The notes beneath the pieces were generated by a model. The model had not been told where the DNA came from. It searched no databases and saw only the letters and a list, made by a program, of their open reading frames with translations. Of a stretch of 64,000 bases of DNA, positions 11,356-24,900 are shown piece by piece. The stretch spans positions 516,001-580,000 of the forward strand of contig JACVTC010000017.1 in the NCBI GenBank assembly GCA_016946835.1. Reading direction: 5' to 3'. A program made the position numbers and the translations under genes. Source of the stretch: Neocallimastix lanati (nom. inval.) (taxonomy: Eukaryota; Neocallimastigomycota; Neocallimastigomycetes; Neocallimastigales; Neocallimastigaceae). Every line of letters begins with the position of its first letter. The stretch's first letter is position 1.

Positions 11356-14304
11356 AAATTAATAAAATATAAATAATAAATCAAAACTTGAAAAAGGTTA
11401 ATTTTATATGAAATGAAAATGTTATATAACTTTTATAAAAATAATATATCAAAGATATAATAATCTAAAATATATATATACATAAAACTTTAATATTATT
11501 ATTTATTCTTTTTTATTTCTAATATTAAATTTTAAAGTTTATAACTATATTAATTATTATATAATACTAGAAATAATTAGAATATAATAATTACTATATA
11601 ATTTACTATATATTAATAATAATGAAAGTAATAGTAAATAACAGAAAGTAAACTCTTCATTGCAATATTTAGAAATGATATAATTAAAATTTTTTTACTT
11701 ATGAAACTTTAATTTTTAAAACTTAAAAAATTTATATATTATCAAAATTAATACTATAATATATAATATAATTTGTTAGAAAATTAATCTTTTCTAAAAT
11801 GATTAATTTTTTTTTTTTTTGAAAAATAAAATAAAAAAAAATCATTTCTATGATTAAAATTATTATTATTTATATAACCTTTTTTGTTAAGTAAAAATTT
11901 ATTTAAATATTATTTATATAATATTATTTTATTCTTTATTCTTTATTATTGTTATTGCTATAAAAAATTTTTTTTTTAATAATTTTTTCATTTAGTATAG
12001 TTTTTATTTAAAAAAAAAAAAAAAAAAAACATTAAGAATAATGAATAATAAATTATATTCATTATATTCATTAATGTATTAAATGAACACTTTTTTAATT
12101 ACACTTAATTACACTTAATTATTCTATATATATTAAGTATTATTTTAACATTTAATTTTAATATATAATAATTAAGTGTTTTTTAAACAAGTTATAATAT
12201 ATATTATTATTAAATAAGTATTAATATGAAATATATATATATATTTTTTTTTTATTATTATATAAAAATGAATATTATATAAATATTTAAAAAAAATTTT
12301 AACATGATATTATATTATTTATGTTATACTAATAAGTTTTTCAAAATAATGTATTAAAAATGTATTAAAAATGTCTACAGAAAATAAAAATATTATAATT
12401 GAGTATTATTTTAAATTATTTTAAATACATAGACTATCTAATTTTAATAAAAGTGTTTAATATTTTATGTATGTATTACTAACTGAATAATAATAATTTT
12501 CCTTATTTATTATTTAATTTTCATTAATATTTTTTTTTAATATTTTATTATAATACTATTTAATATATTTATTAGTAATTTTTTTTATTTATATTAACTA
12601 TTAATTATATTTGAATGACACAAAATGAAAAAATAAAATAAAATAAAATGAAAATAAATATATAGATAGATAGATACGAATTAAATTAATAATTTTAAAA
12701 TATTTATAGTTTAATATTTTATATATAAATATATAATTATAATTAAATAAAAAAATTAGTTGATTTTAAGGTAATCACTACAAAGATTTAAAGTAGTTTA
12801 AATGTACTTTCATATATTTCTAATATAGTTTTTTGCCATAGATTTATTGATATTACTAATAGAAATGGAGAGTTTAAATAAATAAAAGATAAATAAAAGA
12901 TAAATAATAAATAATAAATAATAAATAATAAATAATAAATAATTGAATAATAAATAATAAATAATAAATAATAAATAATAAATAATAAATAATAAATAAT
13001 AAATAATAAATAAATAATAAATAATAAATAATAAATAATAAATAATAAATAATAAATAATAAATAATAAATAATAAATAATAAATAATAATAAATAATAA
13101 ATAAATAATAAATAATTAATTAAATAAATAATAATAAATAATAAATAATAAAAATATTTATAATAAATAATATAATTAAAAAAATTTTTGACAAATAATA
13201 TTAAATTTTTACATAATAAATATTGAAAAAAAATAATAAACTTAAATATTTTTATTAAATATATCATTATATTATTAATTATTATTTAAAAAATATAAAA
13301 TCTATTTTTATATATATATATTTTTTATAATTTATAATATAAATATTTTTTATTGTATATTTATAATATTATTATTTAATTTTTTTTGTAAAATATATAT
13401 TTATTATTAATTTCTATTATTATTATTATTTATTATTATTTATTGTTTGAAATAATTATTATAAATTTTAAATTTATTAATTATTATTTATTATTATTTT
13501 AAAAAATAACTATTTCTGTTTTAACAATTCTAAAAAAAAAAAAGAGAGAGAAAAAAGTGGAATTTTATCCGCATGTCTTCTAATAGAGGATAATACTTTA
13601 GATATAGAATAAAGTTTTATTTTTTAATTATCAAAAAAAAATAATAATAATAAAAAAATTAAAAATTAATAATAAATTAAAAATTTTACGTTTATATGAA
13701 GAATATGAAGAATATGATATATTTAAATAGAATACTGATTAATAATTTCATATATTAGAATAAATTATAATATATATAAATATAATAATGGATAAATTAT
13801 ATTGACAATATTTGTAATAATATATAACAAAATATAAATATTTATTTTTTTTTAATAGATTAAAAAAAAAATTTTTTTAATTAAAATAAATAAATATATT
13901 ATTATATTATATATTCTTTTTAGTATAAAAAGATTTTAAAATAATACAATTTTTTTTATTTTTGTTTAAAAATTATTAAAAGTGTTAAAAGTTATTTATT
14001 GATATTGTTTTTTTTTTTTTATAAAAAGTTATAAAAGTAATATAAAATATAAAGAATTAATAAAAATTATATTTTTAAAATTATAAACAAAAAAAGTTGA
14101 AATAAAATTGATGTTAATTTAAAAAATATTAAATAGAAATTATTTGAAATTATTAAAAAAATATAATTATAAATTTAAAATATAGAATTGCTATTTTTTA
14201 AAAAAAAAAAAAATATATTTATATACCTTTGAATACAAATAAAAAATACAAAAAAAACTTTTTTTTAATTATTGATAAATTAAAATATATATATATAAAT
14301 AAAA
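10019..14304. other. AT-rich spacer, no gene seen
   Basis: A 4.3-kb gene-free stretch upstream of GSH1, with poly(A)/poly(T) runs (for example 11039-11054 and 11311-11350) and a 7-mer repeat block at 12899-13160. No coding region or RNA gene was recognised. Confidence 0.65.
12899..13160. repeat. 7-mer satellite-like block (AAATAAT)n
   Basis: About 260 bp dominated by a 7-base period, with occasional phase breaks. Period 7 is out of frame with codons, so the long open frames here are artefacts. Similar blocks occur at 18484-18975 and 25664-25925. Confidence 0.8.
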
Positions 14305-17082
14305 ATGGGTTTACTTAGTCTTGGTACACCAATGCCATGGGAAGATGCAAAAAAGAAGTCTGACTATGTACATGAACATGGAATTGAACAATTTTTAAAT
14401 GTTTGGGATCAAGTAAGTAAAACTAAAAAAGATTCAGAAGGTTTATTATGGGGAGATGAGGTAAATATTTAAAATAATAAAAAATATATATATATATATA
14501 TGTATATATATATTTAATATTTTATATTTTATAAGGAGTAGGGAATTAATTTTTCTGTGTATATATTATATTATTAAAAAAAATAATATAATTATTAGAT
14601 TGAATATTCCGTTGTTAACATGGATAATGATAATAGAGTTGCAAGATTAAGTTTAAATGCCGCAGATGTATTAAAAAATCTTCAAGAAGATGAACAATTG
14701 AAGTAAATATATCTATAATAATAATAAAACTATTGTTGGTTAAAGTAAATATAAAGAATAATATTATTAATTTTAATATTAAATCTGATAAAATAAAAAT
14801 CATTTAGGCAAAATTATGAAGCTTCATGGAAACCAGAATATGCAAAATATATGATTGAAGGTACTCCAGGTTTACCATATGGATCTAAATTAGAAGATTT
14901 ATTGAAAGTTGAACAAAATATGAATTTAAGACGTCAGTTAATTCGAGAAAAATTAGGTACTAATGATGTCGTCGTATCCATAACTGCATTCCCAGCATTA
15001 GGTGCTCCAGATTTCTTATATCCAAATTACTATCGTCCTAATCCTGATCAAAAGCTTATCTCCTTATCACCAGAACTCTTTAAAATTATTGACGATACCA
15101 CCAATGAAACAAATCAATTTACTTTAGAAGAGGATTTAAATTCATGTATGAAACCATCTTGTAGTCAAAGTCTTTTTATACCCGATCAAGCCATTACAGA
15201 TCATGCCCGTTTCCCAACATTAACAGCGAATATTCGTCAGCGTCGTGGAAGTAAAGTTGCTATTAATCTTCCAGTTTATAGAGATCATTTAACTCCAAAG
15301 CCATTTAGAGAACCAATTCCAGAATCAATTACTTCCATTGTTGAACATATCGCCGAACAAATGAATAGAACTGCTAATAATAGAAATAATACTAATGATA
15401 ATAATGAAGAATCGACACTCTATTCTCCAGTGATTTCATCTGCTTCTGAAAGTAGTGATACAGAAAGTATCTATTGTCATTCCCTTAATGAATCTATTCC
15501 AGAAGTTATTAAGACACCATCCCAAAAAATAAACTATACCTTACCAGAGGTTATAGAACCAGCTAAGGAAGATCATGTCTATTTAGATTGCATGTGTTTT
15601 GGTATGGGATGTTCTTGTCTTCAAGTGACTTTCCAAGCTTCCGATATACAAGAAGCTCGTTTTATTTATGATGCCTTAGCACCAGTGACTCCAATTCTTT
15701 TAGCTCTTACAGCTGGAGCTCCAGCCTACAAGGGTTATCTTGTAGATACAGATTGTCGTTGGAATGTCATTTCTGGTAGTGTGGATGATCGTAACCCGGT
15801 AGAAAGAGGATTAAGAGAAGCAAAACAAGGAGAAACTAAAGAAAATGGTGAACCATTCCTTAAAATTAATAAATCTAGATATGATTCTATTGATAGTTAT
15901 TTATCGGTAGGACCTGATTACACCTCAAACACTGATCCAAAATCATGTCATAATCGTTGCTATTATAAAGAAAAATATAATGATTTAGATTTAGTATATG
16001 ATAAAGATATTTATCAAAAATTGGTAAATCATGGTATTGATGAATTATTAGCTAGACATATTGCTCATCTTTTCATTCGTGATCCATTAGTAATTTATAA
16101 TGAATTACTTATTCAAGATGATTTAAACAGTACGGATCATTTTGAAAATATTCAATCCACAAATTGGCAAACCTTAAGATTTAAATTACCTCCTCCCAAT
16201 TCAGATATCGGATGGCGTATTGAATTCAGAAGTATGGAAGTTCAACTCACTGATTTTGCTAATGCCGCTTTCTCCGTCTTCCTTTTACTTCTTACTCGTA
16301 CAATAAGATCCTTAAATTTAAATTTCTATATTCCAATTTCAAAAATTGATGAAAATATGCAAACAGCTCAAGTAAGAGATGCAGCTAGAACCAAGAAATT
16401 CTGGTTTAGAAGACATGTCCTTCCATGTAAGGAAGGGGAAGAGGAAGATGATACTTATGAATTAATGACCATTGATCAAATTATGAATGGTTTCACTGAT
16501 GAAAAAGGTACCTTCCCAGGTATTCTCAGTCTTATCTGTAGCTATCTTTCCAAATCTGAAATAGAAAGTGATATACTTAATCAACTTAATCGTTACATTA
16601 CTTTTATTTCTAAAAGAGCTAGTGGGGAATTAGTTACTGATGCTGTTTGGATTAGGGATTTCATTACTCATCATAAAGATTATCATCACGATAGTAAAAT
16701 TCATTCCACTATTATTTATGATCTCATGAATATTCTTGAAGGTGTGAATCAACGTCGCCCAAAAGATTTAGTAAGTATTATCAATACAGTAGGTGTAGAT
16801 GGTATTTTTACTCAAGAGGAAAAGGAAACCTATATCAATGAAATTAAAATGAAATTAGAATCATCACAAAAGGTGAATAATGAAGATATGGAAGAAGGAT
16901 TCGTGAAGAATCCACTTAAAAAGAGAATATTTAAATCATTGAATAATTGCTACTCTAAAAAGTACAGATATCCTGGAGAAGAAAGCGAGGAAGAGAATAA
17001 AGAAGATGCTTCCTCTGCTAGTTCCTCACCAAAATTACATGAATCATCTATAGAAACTGAAGACATTAAGTACTTTAGATAA
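14305..17082 (+). CDS. GSH1: Glutamate-cysteine ligase catalytic subunit
   Basis: Joins L-glutamate and L-cysteine using ATP, the first and rate-limiting step of glutathione synthesis, in the cytosol. Three exons: 14305-14460, 14599-14702 and 14808-17082, closing in frame to 844 residues; both introns (138 and 105 nt) are GT..AG. The start MGLLSLGTPMPWEDAK and the following HGIEQFLN and WGDEIEY match the eukaryotic GCLC N-terminus, with the acidic ATP/metal-site region. The glycine/cysteine signature MCFGMGCSCLQVTFQA lies near residues 345-360, followed by LLALTAGAPAYKGYLVDTDC and WNVISGSVDDR. GRIEFRSMEVQ-type and PISKIDENM blocks follow. It is longer than the usual 640-680 residues: a Ser/Asn/Thr-rich insertion of about 55 residues lies near 271-328, and an acidic/serine tail follows the catalytic domain. 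The high-coordinate spacer carries a 223-bp duplication. Confidence 0.97.
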
Positions 17083-17346
17083 ATTTTATACAAAAAAAGC
17101 ACAACGAAAAGGAAGAGAAAACAATAATATTAACATCATAATATCTATTATTATAAAAATATTTACATATTTATACTTAATAGCGCAATATTAATTCATG
17201 ATCTTTTTTTTTTTATTATATCTAGATAAACATTTTTTTTTTCTTATCTTATTTATTTTTTTTTTTTTTATACATTTTATAACATAGTTTTTTTTACATA
17301 GTTATTTTTACATAGTTAACTTTATCTTTATATAATATCGAATTTA

Positions 17347-17372
17347 TTATAAATAAATATATAATAGCAAAA

Positions 17373-17403
<31 letters not shown>

Positions 17404-17755
17404 GGATTAATAATATAAATTATAGTTTGTATGAATAAATAATCATCATTACTATTAAAAGAATTAATAATAATAATAATAATAATAATGGTAATAATAG
17501 AAAATATTCATCATAAATATAATTTATTATTATGTATATTATTATTATAATAATAAAATAAAAATTTTATTATAAATAAATATATAATAATAATAATAAT
17601 AATAAGGATTAATAATAAAAAATATAGTTTTGTATGAATAAAAAAATAATAATCATTATTTACAAAATAATTATAATGGTAATGATAATAATAGAAAATA
17701 TTCATCAAAACTATTATGTATATTATTATTATAATAATAAAATAGAAATTTTAAA
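17347..17755. repeat. About 223-bp imperfect tandem duplication
   Basis: Units at about 17347-17569 and 17570-17755 share ATTATAAATAAATATATAAT, AAGGATTAATAAT, TTTGTATGAATAAA, GAAAATATTCATCA and ATTATGTATATTATTATTAT in the same order. They begin roughly 265 bases after the GSH1 stop codon. Confidence 0.75.
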
Positions 17756-18483
17756 TTCAAATTATAAATTTAACTGAAATTAATTCACTTATTCATTATT
17801 AATTTTTGAAAAAAAATAAAATATAAAAAAGAATTATTAATATATTAAAAATAAAAGCAAATATAATAAAAAAATAAAAATAAAAATAAAAAATATTTTG
17901 TAATAATAAATAAATATATATATAATGTTTGTTATTAAATATCTTTTTTTTATTAATAGGGTGCTTTTTTTTTTTTTTTTTTTTTTATTAAAATTAAAAA
18001 ATATTCATAAAATTAATAAATAAATAAAATTAAAGTTCGCAATAATTGCGGCTGTAAAAAAAAAAAAAAAAATATTAATAATGAATCAAATTAGATAAAA
18101 ATATATTTATATTTAATAAATTATTAGTAATAATAAAATATTTATATAAAAAAATAAATAATAATAATAATAAATAATATAATGATACATAATAATTTAT
18201 TTTTTTTATTATACTTTTTTTTTTTTAAAACAATTGATACATAAATGTATTTATGCTACATAATGTATTTACAAAATTTAAAAAAAAAAAAAAAAAAAAA
18301 GAGAAAGTTTAATTGGACTAAAAAAACTTTAAAAAAAAAAAAAATTTTTTTTTAAAATTTATTTTTATAATAATTTTTTTTTTTTTCTGTTTTTCTGTTT
18401 TTCTGTTTTTTTTTTTAAATAAATAATCATGTCATATCCAAAAAAGGAAATATAGAATTTTTTAAAAAAAAAATGATAATAAA

Positions 18484-18975
18484 ATAAATTAACATTAATA
18501 ATAAATAAATAATAAATAATATATAATAAATAATAAATAAATAAATAAATAATAAATAATAAAAAGAGTATTTATAAATAAATAAATAGATAAATAAATA
18601 GTTGAATAATAAATAATGGAATAATAAATAATAAATAATAAATAATGGAATAATAAATAATAAAATAATAAATAATAAATAATAAATAATAAATAATAAA
18701 TAATAAATAATAAATAATAAATAAAAAATAATAAATAATAAATAAAAAATAATAAATAATAAATAATAAATAATAAATAATAAATAATAAATAATAAATT
18801 TTAAAATAATAAATAATAAATAATAAATAATAAATAAATAATAGATAAATAATAAATAATTAAATAATAATTAAATAATAATTAAATAATTAAATAATTA
18901 AATAATTAAATAAATAATAATAAATAATAAATAAATAATTAAATAAATAATAGATAATAAATAATAAATAATTAA
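18484..18975. repeat. 7-mer repeat block (AAATAAT)n
   Basis: Nearly 500 bp of AATAAAT-type units with phase shifts, the same repeat class as at 12899-13160. Confidence 0.75.
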
Positions 18976-19409
18976 ACTTTAATAATTATAATTTATCTCT
19001 ATTTGATTTAATCTATTTGACAAAATTTTAATTTTTATGATAATCTTTAATAAATTTTTATCATTCTAATTAATCTCTTATTTATTTAAAAAAATAAAAG
19101 AAAAAAAAAGAAAAGAAAAATTAAAAAAAAATTAAAAAAAATTAAAATAAAATAAAATATATATGTCTATATGTAAATAATATAAAATATATAATAAAAA
19201 TAAGGCATTTCTTTATATAATTTGAACAAGTTTAAAGGTTAAAATTAATATCGAATCTCTTAAAATTATTTAAAATTTAACAATAAATGTATAGTTATAG
19301 TTTGTTAGTTCGTTAATAAATATTTTTAGTTTATTTTAATAAATTATTTTGTTAAAGGATATATGTAAAAATATTAGAGAGTAGTTAAATGACTTAGTTA
19401 ATTATAGTT

Positions 19410-20330
<921 letters not shown>

Positions 20331-20656
20331 ATATGAAAAACTTAATGTTAAATATCAGTATATAAAATACAGAAATTAATATGTTTTATAGTATTTCATT
20401 TATAATTATAAAATATATAATAAAAAAACCTTAAAGGTATATAAAGAAAGAATAAATTTCTTTCCTTTAAGGTTACAAACAATAATTTTTTAAATAAAAT
20501 TTTATTTAAAACTTTATGTTTTTCTTTCATTTTTTACAATTATACAATTATAAAAATTGTTGGAGAATCCTGGTGTAAAAACACTATTCGATGAAAAAAT
20601 GAAAGATGTTTTTATACTAGAAAATAATGATTTTAAAAGACAATAAGACCTTGATA

Positions 20657-20659
<3 letters not shown>

Positions 20660-20695
<36 letters not shown>

Positions 20696-21800
20696 CTAGA
20701 CTTAGAGAATAACTTTATTTAATTTATAATAATAGTAAAATTACATGATTTAATGAAAAAATTCAAATACATGAAATAAAATATTATATATTATATATTA
20801 TATAATTATAAAGGTGCGTTAGAAGCAATAGTTTCCAACTTTTCCCATTCATCAATAATAACACCACGTCCATTATTGAGAGTAATAATTTCAGTATTAG
20901 TGTTATTCATCGAATCTGTATAAGATCTTTCATCAGGAAGGTGAAAATCCATGCCTTATCATTCCGACGTCGACGCTCCTAGCAACGGTAGATTCAACGA
21001 AATACCATTTCATCATCAATCCAAAAAGATCGATAAATTAATGGTATTACCTTAGTTAACGTTTGTTAGAAACTCCCGCAATCCCTACAAAATACGGAAC
21101 AGTCGACGAAGTTGAACTTTGTTTAATAATATCGTCAACTAATTGCCTTGGTTCCTCATCATTAACTTTAATTTTTTCACATATTGAACGCCCGCCAAAA
21201 AGAGCACTCAATATAAAATAATAAATATTATTATCATAATCCATTTCTGAATCTAAAGAAACTTTCAACGATTTTTGTTCAATTATCATTGCAAACTTCA
21301 AAAAGAGATCATATAGAAAAGGTAAAGATTTACTTCTGTAATTTTCCAATTCTTTACATGCAAAGATCTAGTGAGAAAAGCTAGGTACACTAATACCACC
21401 ACATAGGCAACATTTAGGGTAATCTTCAGAGACTATTTTTCTTTTAATGGAAATACAAATGTCAAATTTAAAACCACACCTAATTCGAGAAATCCAAAGG
21501 AATCCCAATTGATATATAGGATATTGAAATGAAAAGTCTTTAATTTCTGAAATAAATCCAAAATAAATCTCCTTGTAAATAATTTCTTTTTTTTTTAGCT
21601 TTTGAGGGTTTGAAGACATCTCTTTCCCAATAAAACTTTTTTTCATTTCACTCGTGAATTGAAAATACCTCCTCTTTCATGTGTCTGTGCTATATTTCAA
21701 TTATGCTGCTTTAGAAAATGGTAAAAGCTTATCATGTATTATTAATCATCTCACTACTAATATTCCTACTTTGTCGCATTACTCATGAACTAAAGAATCA
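20660..21800 (-). pseudogene. LINE (non-LTR retrotransposon) 3' end, copy 2, with poly(A)
   Basis: On the minus strand a coding tail from about 21700 to 21056 is interrupted by single in-frame stops. It carries KCCLCGG then SFSH, a stop, and IFACKELENYRSK (around 21335-21405): a C-x2-C-x8-H-x4-C zinc knuckle, as known at the C-terminus of non-LTR retrotransposon reverse transcriptases. The TAG at 21370-21368 falls where a tryptophan codon is likely, judged from the relative at 49.2 kb. Downstream come YYFILSALFGGRS and TVPYFVGIAG, which pair with similar motifs in the 48.5-kb copy. The element ends in a minus-strand poly(A) (plus-strand T tract 20660-20695). Another short open frame, MDFHLPDERSYTDS onward to TAA near 20813, lies between. 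The reverse transcriptase core is missing, so this is a 5'-truncated dead copy. Confidence 0.65.
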
Positions 21801-22290
21801 AGGACTTTGGATAAGATATTAAATGGTAAAAAAAATTATAAAAAAAATAAAAAAAAAAATAAAAAAAAAAAAAAAAAAAAAGATTTTTTATATAAATATT
21901 TATAATTTAAATAAGTTTTTAAATATGTATATATATAATACATCATAATTATATATATATTATACTAATTATACTACTTCTACATAAAAAATTATAAAAA
22001 AAAAAAAGTCTTTGTTTTTAATTATTTTTAATTCTTTTTTTTTTTATTAACTTTTATATGTATATTGTATATATTTACATTTTTCATAATAAATTATTTT
22101 ACAATTAATATTTAAATAATATAAAAAAAAATAAATTATTAAATAGTAATTTTAACATTAAATATTTAAAAAGTATAAAAAAAATAAAGTAAAACTAATA
22201 ATTCAATAATCTTTATTATAAAAATATTAAATAATTTAAAATCTTTTTTTGCTTTTTTTTTTTACATTCCATGTAATTTTTTTTTTAAGT
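21801..22290. other. AT-rich spacer, no gene seen
   Basis: Homopolymer-rich 3' flank of the first CotH gene; nothing else recognised. Confidence 0.65.
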
Positions 22291-24053
22291 TTAGTTTTTA
22301 CTTAATTTATCACAGAAGGATTGAATACCACACCAATGATTGTCTTCATAACCCCATTTACCACTGACATCAATTTCATGAATTTTACAACTCTTACAAC
22401 ATGGATAACCGAGCTTTTCAGACCAACATTTTTCATCTTCAATAAATTCTTGATAAGCAGTAATACCACACCATTCCTTCTTTTCAAAATCATATCCCCA
22501 TTCTCCTTCTTCATCCTTTTCGTAAACAATCCTACCTACTTCTTCAGAACAACATGGATATCCAAATTGTTCAACCCAACATCCATATTTACTATTGGAA
22601 GTTTTATTGGATGGTTCTGATTCTGGTTTTGATTTTGTTGTTTCGGTTTCAGTTGTTGATTCATCGGTTTTTGATGGTTTATCTTCTGTGCTATCTGGTG
22701 TATTTGGACCACCTGGACCACCAAAGCCACCTGGACCACCTGGACCGCCTGGACCACCTGGACCGCCAAAACCTCCTGGAGGTCCAAAGATATTATCATC
22801 ACCAGTAGCTTCAACTTCTTTATCAATAGGATAATCATAATCTTCATCTAAATAGGTTGGATCACATTCCATATTATAGGCCTTACAAACATGTCTATAC
22901 TTTGCAAGAATCCAATATTTTAAACCATACGCTTTACCACCTTGAGGACTTCTTACTGTAGTAAATTCACAATTGGCTTCCCATTCAGCAAAAGAGTAAT
23001 CACCTGATTTTTCATTAAGTCTTCCTGGATATTTACCATCTTCATTTGGAGTTTTATCTTTTTTAACATATGGACGAATACATTTTTTCAATTCATCAAT
23101 ATGTGGGAAAAGGGTAGATGGATTGAAGACTTCACTAACGAATTTAGTAAGAATTTTATCAAAACGTGTAGAGTCATTCAAAATTAATATATCAATAAGA
23201 TGACGTGGTTTAGTCCAATCTTCAAAAGAGTAACTTGGATAATCTGTACTATTATTTCTTGTAGTTTTTTGACCAAATCCTATACCACGAGCTCCCATTG
23301 CCACATCTTGTCCAAGTTCACCATCAAAATCATATAATAAGAATTTCCATTTATCATCCTTTGGTTTATATAGATAGAAATTATGTCCAAAGTTAAGGAA
23401 GTGATCCCATGATCCTGATAGATATTCAAACGCAATTTCAGTTAAAAATTGATCAATATCAAAAATATCTTCAATATCTTCAGCTGATTTAGCATTATCT
23501 AAAGCTGTTAAGAATTCTACCCATTCAGTATTGTCGGTAAATTCTTCATTTTCATTAACACAACCATCCGAAGAAGTTTTAACTGATAAATTATTATTTA
23601 AGTCTTTACACTGATATAAATGGGTGGACTCTGGATCATTATATTCATATTCAATCCATGATAACTTAATGGAATCCATTAAAATATAGAATCCCATATA
23701 TTCATCATTAATGTATAAGGTAGCATAATTAGCTGAAATAGATGGAAGTCCTAAACGATTATGAATATCACAAACTAATTTAGATCTTAGGAAAGTAGCT
23801 TCACGAGCGTCTGGACGAAGTCTAAATTGTGTACGACCATATAAATCATCCTTTCCACGAATTTTAAAGTTGAAACCTTGTTTTCCAAATGAACGTGATG
23901 AACTACCACCAAGGGCAACGGTCACTTTATCAAAGCTCTTTTCACCACTATTATATATATATATATATATAAAGAATTTGTGTTTATATATTTATTTATA
24001 TATATATATACAATAAATATTAATAAATAAATAAATAAATATGAATATATGTA

Positions 24054-24105
<52 letters not shown>

Positions 24106-24900
24106 TTGTTATTAAATATTTAATATTTATATATTTAGACTTATTATTATTATTATTATTATTATTTTTTTTTTTTGATATTTTTTATTAATTATTATTA
24201 ATTATTAACTTACCCATCTAATTCAACAATTAAAGTAGCATTTTTAGTTTTAAATGAATCTTCATCAAACATACCACCACCTCTTCTTGGACCACCTTCA
24301 GTTTTGTTAAAACCACCACCGAAACCTGGGAAACCTCCTTCTGTACTATTAAAACCTGGGAAACCTGGGAAACCTCCTTCAGTTCTATTAAAACCTGGGA
24401 ATCCACCTCCAAAACCTGGAAATCCCCCCTCTGTATTATTAAAACCACCACCGAAACCTGGGAATCCTCCTTCTGTATTATTAAAACCTGGGAATCCACC
24501 TCCAAAACCGGGGAATCCTCCTTCAGTTCTATTAAAACCACCTGGTGGTGGACCAAATGTCATTTGAGCATCTTCCTTCAATTGAACAAATTCTTCTTCT
24601 GGTAATGTAACTCTAAATACAGCTACTTCATTATCTGTTTTTTCAAAAAGTTCTGGTCTTTTTTTTTTAGTGCCAATAAAGTCGCTTTTAGCATAGACAC
24701 AATAAGCTTTTTTTTTTAATATTTTAATATTACAATTTATAAAATAAAGTATTAGTTTTTTTTTTTTTTTTTTTTTTCTTTTTTATTTTATGTTATTAGT
24801 ATATAATTATAATATTATATTACTAATATATTAATACAGTTTATTTTTATTTCTTCTCATACGTACCTAATACTAAAAACGATATAAAATACTTTATCAT
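22291..24900 (-). CDS. Secreted CotH-domain protein with two C-terminal dockerins (copy A)
   Basis: Exons 24900-24867, 24706-24214 and 23947-22291 (minus strand) give 727 residues; both introns are GT..AG. Residues 1-18 form a signal peptide (MIKYFISFLVLAYCVYA). After a short segment ending FVQLKEDAQM comes a low-complexity stretch of about 100 residues built from FNRTEGGFPGFGG units, rich in possible N-glycosylation sites. A CotH-type kinase-like domain spans about 180-560: GGSSSRSFGKQGFNFKIRGK, a GRTQFRLRPDAREATFLR block, and the acidic motif LLYDFDGELGQD near 380, resembling the metal-binding aspartates of spore-coat kinase CotH. A collagen-like FGGPGGPGG run and a Ser/Thr/Glu linker follow. 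Two fungal dockerins end the protein (about 628-680 and 682-727), each with C-W-x-E, GYPCC, GxWGY and WCGI. This implies export and docking to the cellulosome. Whether it phosphorylates anything is unknown. Confidence 0.93.

Larger units (their letters stand above)
17083..19409. other. AT-rich spacer, no gene seen
   Basis: Downstream of GSH1. Holds the 17347-17755 tandem duplication, the 7-mer block at 18484-18975, and near 18035-18052 a short near-palindrome (GTTCGCAATAATTGCGG) that recurs in opposite orientation near 48258-48275. No gene was recognised. Confidence 0.65.

Noticed and set aside
12788-13267. A 159-residue Leu/Ile/Tyr-rich frame
   Set aside because: Product of the 7-mer repeat block; composition has no gene character.
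24304-24567. Proline/lysine-rich antisense frame
   Set aside because: Antisense of the FPGF-glycine repeats in CotH copy A exon 2.
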